Source of the DNA: DATGZX01 sp035296965
GTDB taxonomy: Bacteria > Planctomycetota > Planctomycetia > Gemmatales > Gemmataceae
Length of the DNA stretch: 64,000 nt
Assembly (NCBI GenBank): GCA_035296965.1
Contig: DATGZX010000339.1
Span: 1 to 64,000 of the forward strand
Direction of reading: 5' to 3'
Of the stretch, positions 9,534-18,716 are shown piece by piece. The translations under genes and the position numbers were made by a program. A model generated the notes under the pieces. The model saw nothing but the letters and a program-made list of their open reading frames with translations, was not told where the DNA came from and did no database searches. Position 1 is the stretch's first letter, and every line of letters starts with the position of its first letter.

Positions 9534-10276
9534 TTGCTGCATCCTCCCCCAAAGCCACAAAGAATGTCCGCGCTGGCGCGCGCAAAGCTGCGAAACCATC
9601 CCGGCCCGTGATAGCCGCCCACTATTCGGGCTACCGCGTTCCCTTCACACAGTTCCACCGTAAGCTGAACTTTACGCAGATAGAGTGATAATTGGCAGAT
9701 TGAGAACAATCGTCAAGACATGAATTAGCTAAAATCCGAAAGAAAGTGCGCACGCTGTGTTAATCTATGCCGGCGATGACGTTGCGTTGGCGCTCGCACG
9801 TGAATTTTCCTGCCGCAATCTTAATACAGCAGCGGGGCTTGCACCGGTTGTCAGTCTTGCTTTTTAGCCGCGCGCAGCTGTACTGCCGCACGCAAGATCA
9901 TTCTCAAGGTCCGCGCCAGCTGAGGTTGGGATTGCACCCTCTAGGGACCTCGTGCAGATGGCGGCCAGTAGGCGGCGATTTCGGTCCACATGCTCAGAAT
10001 TCCTTCCGGAAAGAGGGTTGCGTAGTTGCGCGCATGCTGTTTGTTCAAATCGCTCCGAGAAAGCAAGCGCTACTCTGGGTAAAATGCGAAAACTAAGCTA
10101 CATTTCTCCTGAAAGCTACGCGAGGGTCGGTTTAAATAGGCCCTGAAGTTCCGGAGCGTCCCCTCCGAGGCTGCTATCCCCCGGATTCGCGAGAAAAGGA
10201 CCGACGCCCTTTGGGACCCGGAGGTCCTTCCTCCCCTCAGTCGCCTGCAGTATGGCTACCTTGGAGGATCGATAAC
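9534..10276. other. Intergenic region between two divergent secreted-protein genes
   Basis: No gene is supported. A possible 109-codon frame at 9767-10096 has no ribosome site and no recognisable features. The AT-rich stretch around 9660-9760 contains a minus-strand TTGACG and is the likely place for the promoter of the matrixin-like gene, but I cannot fix a -10 box with confidence. Confidence 0.5.
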
Positions 10277-13200
10277 GTGCTCGCATGTCAGCCGAGCCCT
10301 TGGCGAAGGCGCCGTGATCGCTCTGCCGTTTATCAGCGTCTTTACGTCGAGGTTCTCGAGTCGCGCACTTTGCCTTCCGCGAACACGTGGCCCGGGTTGA
10401 CCAACCCCGTCACCCACACCGGAGCCAATGCTACCCTGGACCAGGCAATCAATTTGGGTGATCTGACCACCCTGGGAAGCGGCGCGGCCATCGGCACAAT
10501 TACCAACCCCGCCACCGGTGGCGGTGACATTCAGTGGTACAGCTTCACCCTCGACAGTCCAGCCAGCGTCCGGATCGAGACCCTCGACCAGGGCCATACT
10601 ACGTTCGTCAGCCTGTTGAGTCTCTACAATTCCGATCCCGGAGACTCGGCCGATTTCTATGATCCAACCGGACATCGCCTATTGGCCCAAAATGACGGCG
10701 CCAGCAACGGAGGGGATGCACAAATCGGCACTCTCCTGGTGGCCGGCACTTACTACGTTGGGGTCAGCGGATCGGGAAATCGCTATTTCAGTCCCGTCAT
10801 CGCGGACAGCGGCTATTCTGCCAGCGCGGGCCAGTACGGGCTGCTCCTCACCGCGACCAGCTTAAGATTGGCCCCAAACGCGGGGCCGTTTGTCCTGGCC
10901 GCCAATCCTGCCTCGGGCTCCGCTCAGCCAATATCGCCATTTGTGCTTCGGGTCGATTTCAGCTCGGCGCTAGCTCCTTCCAGCATACAGCCGGGACAGG
11001 ACGTTCAGCTCATCTGGAATGCGAATGGAACCTTTGGCGACGGCTCGGACCGAACTGTCCCGCTCGCCGGATCGAACTTCAGTGCGGCGCTAGACGAACT
11101 CCAATTGACGCCTGCCGCACCGCTCGCTCCGGGTTACTATCGCCTGATCCTGAACGGGAACGAGAGCGCCGGCGTGCCGGTTTTGACAGATACAGCCGGC
11201 CGGTTTCTCGGTCAAAGCACGCTCAGTCCGCAGGGCCAGAATTACACGATCGCCTTCCACATTACGGGCTCGGAGGGCATTGCCGGGAGTGTTGCCAGCG
11301 CGGACGATACCGCCCCGACCGCTTACCAACTCGGCAACATCACTGGTGCGGGGCTGGTCCAGTTGGCAGGAGCAATCGGCGTCGACCCCACGGACCCCAT
11401 TCCGTTCGACCCGTCCTCGGTAAACCTCTATCACTTCCAAATTTCTGGTTCAGGTAACTATTCGTTCCAGAGCGAAGTATTCGCCGGGCGCATCGGGTCT
11501 CCACTCCTTACTGCCCTCAGCCTCTTCCGCTACGACCCTGTCAGTCAGCAGCTCCTGCTCGTGGATGCGGACGACGGTAGCGAGAATGATACGCAGGTCA
11601 GCTTTAACAACAGCTTCCCGTTGGAAACCGACTCGGTGCTCGATGGTGGACTGACAGCGGGGGATTATTACATCGCCGTCTCGAGCGACGGCAACGTGCC
11701 CGTGCCCGAGCAAGGCGCCCTGCCGGGGATGGACGGCATCTTTGATCCCAACATTTCGCATAGTGGGCAGGGCGGCGATTCTACCGGAAACTATGTCCTC
11801 AATCTCATGGTGCGATCGGATAATGTCGCCCCCAAGATCACCTCGATAACGCTGACGGACGGCACCGCGCTTAAGGCCGGAACGACCCTGAATGGTCCAC
11901 TCACGGGCTTCACCGTTCAGTTCAGCGAGCCGATGGACATTCCGCAGCTCGCCTTGGATTCTTTTATCGAGACCAGTGAGAATGCGCTGGGACAGGTTTT
12001 TATCGTAGGCCCATCAGGCATTACTTATCCACATTTCAAAGGCTACGACATCCAAGGGAACTTCGAAAGCTACAACAGCCAAGGGAACTCCGTCACCTTT
12101 GTCATGTACGACGCCCTGCCCAACGGTTCGTACGAACTTCATTTCTCCGCGCAGGCCGACCTTCCCGATGTCCTGGGTAATCCCTCGACTATCGTCGGCC
12201 TCACTGATTTGGCCGGCAACGCCCTGCCTGCCAACGACCCGAGCGGCGATTATGTGATTCCCTTCACCGTTACAGGCCCGGCGCGCGGCACCGGGGGAAA
12301 CCCTCAAGCCTGGACCGCTCAGGAACCTAACGGCGGCCCGACAAATCCCCAGGTGATTGGGCCTCTGTTCCCTGACGAGCTTGGATCGCAGGCGCAGGTG
12401 ACGGTGACGCGTGCGCCGACCACTACGCCGAACCAAAATGCCGACTATTACCAAATTCAGCTTTTGGAGACGAAAGATTATTACTTCATTGTAACCGGTG
12501 CAAACCTCCCCGCCGGACTTCAAATTAGTGTGCAGGGACCGACCGATTTATCCACGACTGGAAGCCAACTTCAAGCTGTCCTTGCCTCCGGAACTTATAC
12601 CGTGGTAGTGAGCTGGGCGTCAGGTGCCTCGAACGTGGGATATCAGCTAGCCATCTCGCTCATCACGGCTCCAGAGCCGCCCCCGCCTTTGACGCTCGGC
12701 CCGGGACCGGGGATTCGCTTCCAGTTCGTCGCCAACGTGTTACCGCCCGTCGGAAATCCCGGCGGCGGGTCGCCAGCCAATCCACCGCCGCCGAGTTCAC
12801 CACCTCCAGGCGGAAACGCCGGCGGATCAAGCGGCTCGGGTTCGACCGGCAGTCCTCCCGGATTGGAGACGACCGGTTATCCCATTGTCTCGACCATAAT
12901 CGTCAGCACGGTGGGCTCGCGCACCGGTTCCAACTTGCCGGCTCTTGGCGGCGCCGGCAGCTCGAGCAGCAGCTCGCAGGAATTCGTGCCTTTCAGCGTG
13001 CTCCTCGCCCTGGGCAGCGGCCCACTTAGCGGGATCTCAACGTCTCCTGTGTCCGATGCAACCGTGGCAAGCGACGTCTATGACCGTGTCTTGGCCCAGG
13101 GCCCTGGATTATCCTTCACGGCAATCGCTACGCGCTTATCGGTTCTCACGCAGCTTCCCGAATCGGGATCCAGTCAAGGCAGCGGAGTGCCGAGCGAATT

Positions 13201-13540
13201 CGCAGCACTGATTGAATCGATGATGCGGGCGCTCAGCAACGTCTCCTGGCGAGGGGCTGTGGAGTTCTTGCATCGCGAGCTTGAGCCGGATGATGGCGCG
13301 CGCGCCCCGGAAATCGACGATCGCAGCGATCCGGAGCCCGATTCCTCGCAAGAGCAGGTCGATGTCGAACTCTCAGCCTGCCTGCAAGATCAACCAAACG
13401 ACTCCTGGTTTGATGAATCGCTGGGAACGCGCGCGCTTGCGGTTGCTGCTGCCTTTGCACTGGTCACGCCAAGAATAGACCCGAAAGAGCGCCGCGCTGT
13501 CGCCCGTCGGATCAACGCGCAAAAGTTGAGGGACGCCTGA
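10277..13540 (+). CDS. Large secreted protein with PPC and bacterial Ig-like domains
   Basis: A 1,087-residue exported protein. The planctomycete motif LYVEVLESRTLPSANTWPG sits near the N-terminus. A PPC-like domain follows (DIQWYSFTLDSPASVRIET; LLVAGTYYVGVSGSG), then a SbsA-type Ig-like segment (FVLAANPASGSAQPISPF), a second PPC-like part (NLYHFQISGSGNYSF; LTAGDYYIAVSSDG), another Ig-like segment and a third PPC-like part (ADYYQIQLLETKDYYF). A proline/glycine/serine-rich linker leads to a helical, acidic C-terminus. No catalytic motif is seen; a surface or matrix role is likely. The GTG at 10277 has GGAGGA 9 nt before it, better than the TTG at 10211. Only 18 bp separate it from the kinase gene, so the two are probably one operon. 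Confidence 0.82.
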   Translation: MLACQPSPWRRRRDRSAVYQRLYVEVLESRTLPSANTWPGLTNPVTHTGANATLDQAINLGDLTTLGSGAAIGTITNPATGGGDIQWYSFTLDSPASVRIETLDQGHTTFVSLLSLYNSDPGDSADFYDPTGHRLLAQNDGASNGGDAQIGTLLVAGTYYVGVSGSGNRYFSPVIADSGYSASAGQYGLLLTATSLRLAPNAGPFVLAANPASGSAQPISPFVLRVDFSSALAPSSIQPGQDVQLIWNANGTFGDGSDRTVPLAGSNFSAALDELQLTPAAPLAPGYYRLILNGNESAGVPVLTDTAGRFLGQSTLSPQGQNYTIAFHITGSEGIAGSVASADDTAPTAYQLGNITGAGLVQLAGAIGVDPTDPIPFDPSSVNLYHFQISGSGNYSFQSEVFAGRIGSPLLTALSLFRYDPVSQQLLLVDADDGSENDTQVSFNNSFPLETDSVLDGGLTAGDYYIAVSSDGNVPVPEQGALPGMDGIFDPNISHSGQGGDSTGNYVLNLMVRSDNVAPKITSITLTDGTALKAGTTLNGPLTGFTVQFSEPMDIPQLALDSFIETSENALGQVFIVGPSGITYPHFKGYDIQGNFESYNSQGNSVTFVMYDALPNGSYELHFSAQADLPDVLGNPSTIVGLTDLAGNALPANDPSGDYVIPFTVTGPARGTGGNPQAWTAQEPNGGPTNPQVIGPLFPDELGSQAQVTVTRAPTTTPNQNADYYQIQLLETKDYYFIVTGANLPAGLQISVQGPTDLSTTGSQLQAVLASGTYTVVVSWASGASNVGYQLAISLITAPEPPPPLTLGPGPGIRFQFVANVLPPVGNPGGGSPANPPPPSSPPPGGNAGGSSGSGSTGSPPGLETTGYPIVSTIIVSTVGSRTGSNLPALGGAGSSSSSSQEFVPFSVLLALGSGPLSGISTSPVSDATVASDVYDRVLAQGPGLSFTAIATRLSVLTQLPESGSSQGSGVPSEFAALIESMMRALSNVSWRGAVEFLHRELEPDDGARAPEIDDRSDPEPDSSQEQVDVELSACLQDQPNDSWFDESLGTRALAVAAAFALVTPRIDPKERRAVARRINAQKLRDA

Positions 13541-13558
13541 ACTAAGAGCGGCCATTCC

Positions 13559-16500
13559 ATGACCCGACGGCCCGACGACTCCGAACCCGTGCCGGACCTT
13601 GCCGCTGCTGGCGCCGAGGCTCCGCCATCGGTCGATTTCGCCCTGGCCCGAAGCGTCAAGCGCGAGCTTCTTGCAGAGCTGCAGGCCGGCTGGGAAGAGG
13701 GTCAACCCGTCCGGCCTGAAGACCTGTTAATCCGCTGGCCCGCAAATCCCCAGACTGATCCGGATGTGGCCAGTCTGCTCTTCGAGGACTATTGCCAGCG
13801 CCACGAACGCGGTCAACAACCCAGTCAGCAAGAATACGGCGAACGATTCCCGAGCCAGCAGAGGAACCTGGCTGACGTTTCGCGCCAGCAGGATTTCTTG
13901 CGTTCCCTCGGGGGGCCAAAATCCGGAAGCACTCTCACGCTCGCACTCCCTGCAGTCGGTGACGAAGTCTTCGGCTTCCGTCTCCGCAGGGAGCTAGGTC
14001 GTGGCTCGTTCGCGCGCGTCTTCCTTGCCGAGCAAACGGGTCTCGCCGGGCGGCCCGTCGTCGTCAAGATTTCGGCGATCGACGGTGACGAGCCACAGAT
14101 GCTGGCGCAAATGCAGCACACGAACATCGTGCCCATCTACTCGGTCCACGAGGATGAAGCGGCCGGATTGCGGGTCGTATGCATGCCTTACTTTGGTGGG
14201 GCCAGCCTCTCCCGCGTCTTGCAATTCCTCTGGGCCGACGACGAGCCGACGAGTGGCGAGCAACTGGTCCAGTCTTTGGCACTCGTCTCTGCTTCCGAGT
14301 CTGAGAATCCCGAAGATTCGGCCCGCCTTGCCAACGGTTCGTCAGAGACCGGAAGCCGCGAGAAGGACGATCGCAAAAACAGTCCCTTGGCGATTCTGTC
14401 CGGCCTGTCGCTGGTTCGAGCCTGTGCATGGGTCACGGCCCGACTCGCGGAGGCGTTGCAGCATGCGCATCAGCGTGGCGTACTCCATCGCGACATCAAG
14501 CCGTCCAACATCCTCTTGAGCGCGGACGGTGAACCCATGCTCCTGGATTTCAACCTGGCTCAGAACGTCCAGGGAGCACGGGCCCAGGCACTGGCTACTT
14601 TGGGCGGCACGGTCGCGTACATGGCGCCCGAACACCTGCGCGCCCTCGCGGTGCGCGATCCGGCGCTGGTACGTCAAGTCGATCACCGCGCCGACATTTA
14701 CGGCCTGGGGATGGTCCTCTATGAGATGCTGACCGGACGCAGGCCGTTCGATCAGAGCGGCAGCTATTCACCGATCCCGGCACTCATCGAAGCCATGGCC
14801 GTGGAACGGGGTCGCAATGTTCCCTCGCTGCGCGAGCGCCGGTCGGATGTGCCCTGGAGTCTGGAAAGCATCGCCCGCAAGTGCCTCGCCCCCGACCCAG
14901 CGAACCGCTACCAGCATGTCGAACAGCTGGCAGAAGACCTGCGGCGTTTCCTTGAAGATCGGCCGCTGAAGTATGCACCGGAGCTAAGTTGGCGAGAACG
15001 AGCCGCCAAGTGGACGCGCAGGCATCCGCGCTTAACGCCCGTTGCGGGTATCACCACAGTCGCTGCGCTGCTGCTCGCCGTCGTGGGGACGATCGTCTTT
15101 ATCAAGAGTGAGCAGCTTAAATCGGCGCGACAGCGGATCTACGAAGCAGGGGGAGCCGAAGCCCGCGAAAAGCTGCGCGACTTCCAGACCAGCGCGGAGC
15201 GGGCGCGCTGTCTGATCGATACGAAAACAGACCTGAGGGAGAACTTGCCTGAAGGTATGGCGGCTTGCGAGAAGGCCCTGGGCTATTACGATGTCCTTGG
15301 CAGCGATGACTGGCAACAGCAGGCGGGCTGGCAGCGACTGGAAACGGAGGAACGCGATCAGCTTGCCAATGATGTGCGCGAGATGTTGCTCCTGCTCGCG
15401 CAAGCGCGCGTAAAATCGGCTGCCGTTGAGGCGCGGCCGGAATTTTCCGGTGCTGCAGCGCGCGTGGTGATGCCTGCGGTAGCCGGGTTGCAGCCGCTGA
15501 ATGTTCTGTCCTGGCTTGCAGCCATGGGCCAGGATGCGCCCTCCGGTTCAGCGAAGTCCGAGCGACTCCGCTGCGCCGCCCTGGCGCAGGCCGTCGCCAT
15601 GCTGGACCGAGCACAAGCGATTCCTGGCCTCGAGCCTTCGGCCGCTTTGTTCGAAGAACGCGCTTCTTACCTCGATGAACTCGGTGATCGGGATGGAGCG
15701 GATGCCGCGCGTACCAGGGCCCGGAAGATTCCTCCGCGTAGTGCCCGCGACCACTATTTGCTTGCCATCTCTTGCATCCGTAAGGGCCAATTCGCCGACG
15801 CAGTTCCGGAATTCAAACAAGCTGTCGCAATCAATCCCAAGCACTATTGGTCGCGATTACTGCTAGGAACATGCTACGACGAGCTTCACCAGTATGATCT
15901 GGCACTCTGCGAGTTCTCCGCGTGCGTCGCCTTGTGGCCGGAGTATGCGTGGGGGCATTTCAACCGAGGTCGGGCATTCGAGCACCTGAGGTGGAACGCC
16001 GCGGCTCTCGAAGACTACAACGCTGCCCTGCGCCGCGATCCCAACTTCGCGGAAGCCTTCATCAACCGCGGCGCTCTCTACCTGGAACAAGGGACGCTCG
16101 ATCCGTCGAAAGCCCTGGCCGATTTCGATGCAGCGACCGCTCTCCTGGGACGCACTCCGGTCAAAGTGGCGGCTGGCCGAGGGATTGCCCTCGAAAGATT
16201 GGGCCGTTTTATGGAGGCAGATGAAGTTTTTGGCCAGGCCGGAATAGACTCCTCCGACGACCTGAATATGCTTTTGGGCTACGCTTTCGCCGTCTGCAAT
16301 CGTCTTCCCAAAGAGTCCCGAAAGGCATTTATCAAGGTCCTCGATAAAGACTCGCACAACCCGATGGCCCTGTACGGATATGCTATGCTTTTAGCGCGGC
16401 AATCGCGGCAGTCAGAAGAAGCCCTGACGTTGTTTTCGTTGGCTTTGCAGGTAGATCCTTCCTTCATCAGCGCACGGGAGGGACGAGCCAATGTTCTTGC

Positions 16501-16795
16501 GCATCGGGGCGACTGGATAGGGGCTTCGCAGGATATCGATCTCTGCGTGAAGCTCCAGCCCACGGGTCCGACACTCTATCAGGCCGCCTGCGTGTATGCG
16601 CTGATGGCCGGCAAAGCTCCAGAAAAGATAAGAGTCCCCTTGGCTAACCGGGCTCTCGATCTTCTCCGGGAAGCGTTCGACCGCGGCTATGGGCAAGCGA
16701 TTGCGGCCGACGATCCCGACCTGGCAAGCCTTCGCAAGGACGAGCGCTTTCGCCAGCTCTTGAACCAGGCGTCCAAGCCCAAGGACCAGGCTTGA
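13559..16795 (+). CDS. Ser/Thr protein kinase with transmembrane segment and C-terminal TPR repeats
   Basis: A 1,078-residue receptor-like kinase. The kinase domain spans about 137-470: glycine loop ELGRGSFARVF, Lys in VVVKIS, catalytic loop HRDIKPSNILL (about 310) and APE in YMAPEHLR. The DFG motif is changed to DFN (LLDFNLAQ), a variant I associate with some planctomycete kinases. A hydrophobic segment (about 495-515, VAGITTVAALLLAVVGTIVF) would put the following part outside the cytoplasm. Residues about 690-1070 contain TPR repeats (HYLLAISCIRKGQFADAVP; AWGHFNRGRAFEHLRWNAAA). An acidic, serine-rich insertion separates the kinase N- and C-lobes. It follows the secreted protein at 10277 by 18 bp, which suggests sensing or control of that protein. 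Substrate unknown. Confidence 0.9.
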   Translation: MTRRPDDSEPVPDLAAAGAEAPPSVDFALARSVKRELLAELQAGWEEGQPVRPEDLLIRWPANPQTDPDVASLLFEDYCQRHERGQQPSQQEYGERFPSQQRNLADVSRQQDFLRSLGGPKSGSTLTLALPAVGDEVFGFRLRRELGRGSFARVFLAEQTGLAGRPVVVKISAIDGDEPQMLAQMQHTNIVPIYSVHEDEAAGLRVVCMPYFGGASLSRVLQFLWADDEPTSGEQLVQSLALVSASESENPEDSARLANGSSETGSREKDDRKNSPLAILSGLSLVRACAWVTARLAEALQHAHQRGVLHRDIKPSNILLSADGEPMLLDFNLAQNVQGARAQALATLGGTVAYMAPEHLRALAVRDPALVRQVDHRADIYGLGMVLYEMLTGRRPFDQSGSYSPIPALIEAMAVERGRNVPSLRERRSDVPWSLESIARKCLAPDPANRYQHVEQLAEDLRRFLEDRPLKYAPELSWRERAAKWTRRHPRLTPVAGITTVAALLLAVVGTIVFIKSEQLKSARQRIYEAGGAEAREKLRDFQTSAERARCLIDTKTDLRENLPEGMAACEKALGYYDVLGSDDWQQQAGWQRLETEERDQLANDVREMLLLLAQARVKSAAVEARPEFSGAAARVVMPAVAGLQPLNVLSWLAAMGQDAPSGSAKSERLRCAALAQAVAMLDRAQAIPGLEPSAALFEERASYLDELGDRDGADAARTRARKIPPRSARDHYLLAISCIRKGQFADAVPEFKQAVAINPKHYWSRLLLGTCYDELHQYDLALCEFSACVALWPEYAWGHFNRGRAFEHLRWNAAALEDYNAALRRDPNFAEAFINRGALYLEQGTLDPSKALADFDAATALLGRTPVKVAAGRGIALERLGRFMEADEVFGQAGIDSSDDLNMLLGYAFAVCNRLPKESRKAFIKVLDKDSHNPMALYGYAMLLARQSRQSEEALTLFSLALQVDPSFISAREGRANVLAHRGDWIGASQDIDLCVKLQPTGPTLYQAACVYALMAGKAPEKIRVPLANRALDLLREAFDRGYGQAIAADDPDLASLRKDERFRQLLNQASKPKDQA

Positions 16796-16921
16796 GACCC
16801 AATTGAAGAAGCGACTCGAACCCCTGTTTTCTCCATCGGTAGGAGCCACAGGAATGGGCGAAGCTTCTAAATCCCCCCACGGGGTGGGACTCCGATTTAA
16901 GACGCTTTAAGGAGAAAGAAC

Positions 16922-18628
16922 GTGCCTCAAGAGCTTACCGAGAAAGCCGACGGACGCCAATCATGCCTCGTAGAACATGCGAAGGCTCTTGCCGTAGTTC
17001 TCTTCGAGGAATTTGGCGTTCCGTTCGCCTTCTACAATGCAGCGACCGGGGAGGCGGTGCGCCAGCACGAAAACGCGTTGGAACCGCCGGCGCAGCCGCG
17101 CACCTACCTGGAAGCCGAGGCGGTGCGCGCGCTCGCGAAGGACGGACGGGCGCGGGCGGCTGTGCGGGCCGATGATCGCATCCAGCTTAGTCTGCTTCTC
17201 TATACAGCGCGACAGCCCGCGTTGGTCGCCGTGGGAGAAATCGAGTCTCTTACAAACGCCGAGCCGGGTTCGAGCGCCCGGGCGCGCGAACAAGCGCGTT
17301 TGCAACATTGGGCGCAGGCAGTCAGTGACCGATTGCGCCTCGGCGATCAACTCGTCAGCCGCCGTCATGCGGAAGAAACCCAGCAAGCCCAGGTCGCAAG
17401 CGCCTGGGAAGCCTTGCTCGCGCTCGATCAAGTCACCCGCCGCTTGCGCGTGCATCGAGACGGAGTGCGAAACCAGCAGCGCATCCTCGAAACAGCCGCG
17501 GCCTCTCTGCCGGTCCGGTCGTTGGCCTGGGTGCCCATGGAGTCCGATCAACCGGTGCTGCTCCAGGGCGAGCCCTGTCTCTCGCAGGATGAAGGCCGGC
17601 AACTGGTTGCAGCTCTAGCGCAGTGCCCCGAGTATAGACCGCCCGCGCCAGTGGTGTGCAACCAAGTGCAGACCACTTTCTGGGGTCCACGCTTCCCAGC
17701 GGTCGACAGCCTCATGGCCTTCCAGCTCACCGACCAGGGGCAGGTCGGCTGGTTAATCGCCATCAACAAGAAGGGAAGCACGACGTTCCGGCGCAGCGAC
17801 GCCGCTCTGCTTTTGCCTTTCGCGGCCTTGCTGGAGTTGCACATTCGCTGGTCGCACCGCTACCAAGATCTCAAGGATCTACTGGTCGGCCTGACGCGCT
17901 CGCTGACCACGGCGCTCGATGCCAAGGATACTTACACCTACGGCCACAGCGAGCGCGTGGCGCGCATCGCCGTTGAGCTGGGCCGCGAGTTGGGTCTGGA
18001 AGGAGACGAACTCGGTGACCTCTACCTGGCGGGATTGCTTCACGACGTGGGAAAGATCGGCATCAAGGATACGGTATTACACAAACCAGGCCCCCTGACG
18101 CCGGAAGAACAGGAACATATCCAGCAACACGTTACCATCGGTTACTGGATTTTGGCCGAGTTGAAGCAGATCCGCAACCTTCTACCAGGCGTGCTCTACC
18201 ACCACGAACGTTACGACGGTACGGGCTATCCGGATGGACTGGTAGGCGAAAACATCCCCAGATTGGCGCGCATCCTGGCGGTTGCGGACGCCTACGACGC
18301 CATGAGCCACCAGCGGCCGTACCGCGACTCCATGCCCTACAAACGCGTCGAGGAAATCCTGGTGAAAGGGGCAGGCACGCAATGGGACAAACAGGTCGTC
18401 GATGCATTTTTGCGCTGCCGGCAACGGATCCACATCATCCGCCAGCGTGGAGTAGGCGATTCGCTTCGCCAAGCTATTGACGGCGCTTTACGCAGCGAAT
18501 GTGGTTCTTTGCGCGCCAGTGCAAATCGGCCGCCGTTGGCGAGCCTCGTGGTGACGGAATGCCAAGGGGCGAAACCTGAGAGAGTAATTGACCCTGTGGG
18601 ATCAGAGGACGCAGTTTCACCAAACTGA
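16922..18628 (+). CDS. GAF-HD-GYP protein, probable cyclic-di-GMP phosphodiesterase
   Basis: A 568-residue cytoplasmic signalling protein. A GAF-like sensor region lies at about 160-310. The C-terminal HD-GYP domain has the HD pair (LLHDVGKIG, about 371), HHERYDGTGYPDGL (about 426) and the DAYDAMSHQRPYR segment, all expected of active enzymes that hydrolyse cyclic di-GMP. The helix LTTALDAKDTYTYGHSERVA begins the domain. A coiled linker joins the two. The GTG start has AAGGAG 7 nt upstream. It sits 126 bp behind the kinase gene and 88 bp before a hybrid histidine kinase on the same strand, suggesting a local signalling cluster. The ligand of the N-terminal part is not evident. Confidence 0.88.
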   Translation: MPQELTEKADGRQSCLVEHAKALAVVLFEEFGVPFAFYNAATGEAVRQHENALEPPAQPRTYLEAEAVRALAKDGRARAAVRADDRIQLSLLLYTARQPALVAVGEIESLTNAEPGSSARAREQARLQHWAQAVSDRLRLGDQLVSRRHAEETQQAQVASAWEALLALDQVTRRLRVHRDGVRNQQRILETAAASLPVRSLAWVPMESDQPVLLQGEPCLSQDEGRQLVAALAQCPEYRPPAPVVCNQVQTTFWGPRFPAVDSLMAFQLTDQGQVGWLIAINKKGSTTFRRSDAALLLPFAALLELHIRWSHRYQDLKDLLVGLTRSLTTALDAKDTYTYGHSERVARIAVELGRELGLEGDELGDLYLAGLLHDVGKIGIKDTVLHKPGPLTPEEQEHIQQHVTIGYWILAELKQIRNLLPGVLYHHERYDGTGYPDGLVGENIPRLARILAVADAYDAMSHQRPYRDSMPYKRVEEILVKGAGTQWDKQVVDAFLRCRQRIHIIRQRGVGDSLRQAIDGALRSECGSLRASANRPPLASLVVTECQGAKPERVIDPVGSEDAVSPN

Positions 18629-18716
18629 AGGTGGGAATGGTTTCTGCACCCTGCTCGTTCTCGCCTGATCCGCACGATCTTTAGTGCTTCGTTTTTTCGG
18701 TAGTCGAGGAGGCACT

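Noticed and set aside
9767..10096. Possible 109-residue protein in the intergenic region
   Set aside because: No ribosome site, no recognisable motif, unusual composition compared with real genes; probably random.
16805..16860. tRNA-like T-arm (minus strand GGGGTTCGAGTC)
   Set aside because: The flanking bases do not form a T-stem, and no acceptor or anticodon arm can be folded around it.
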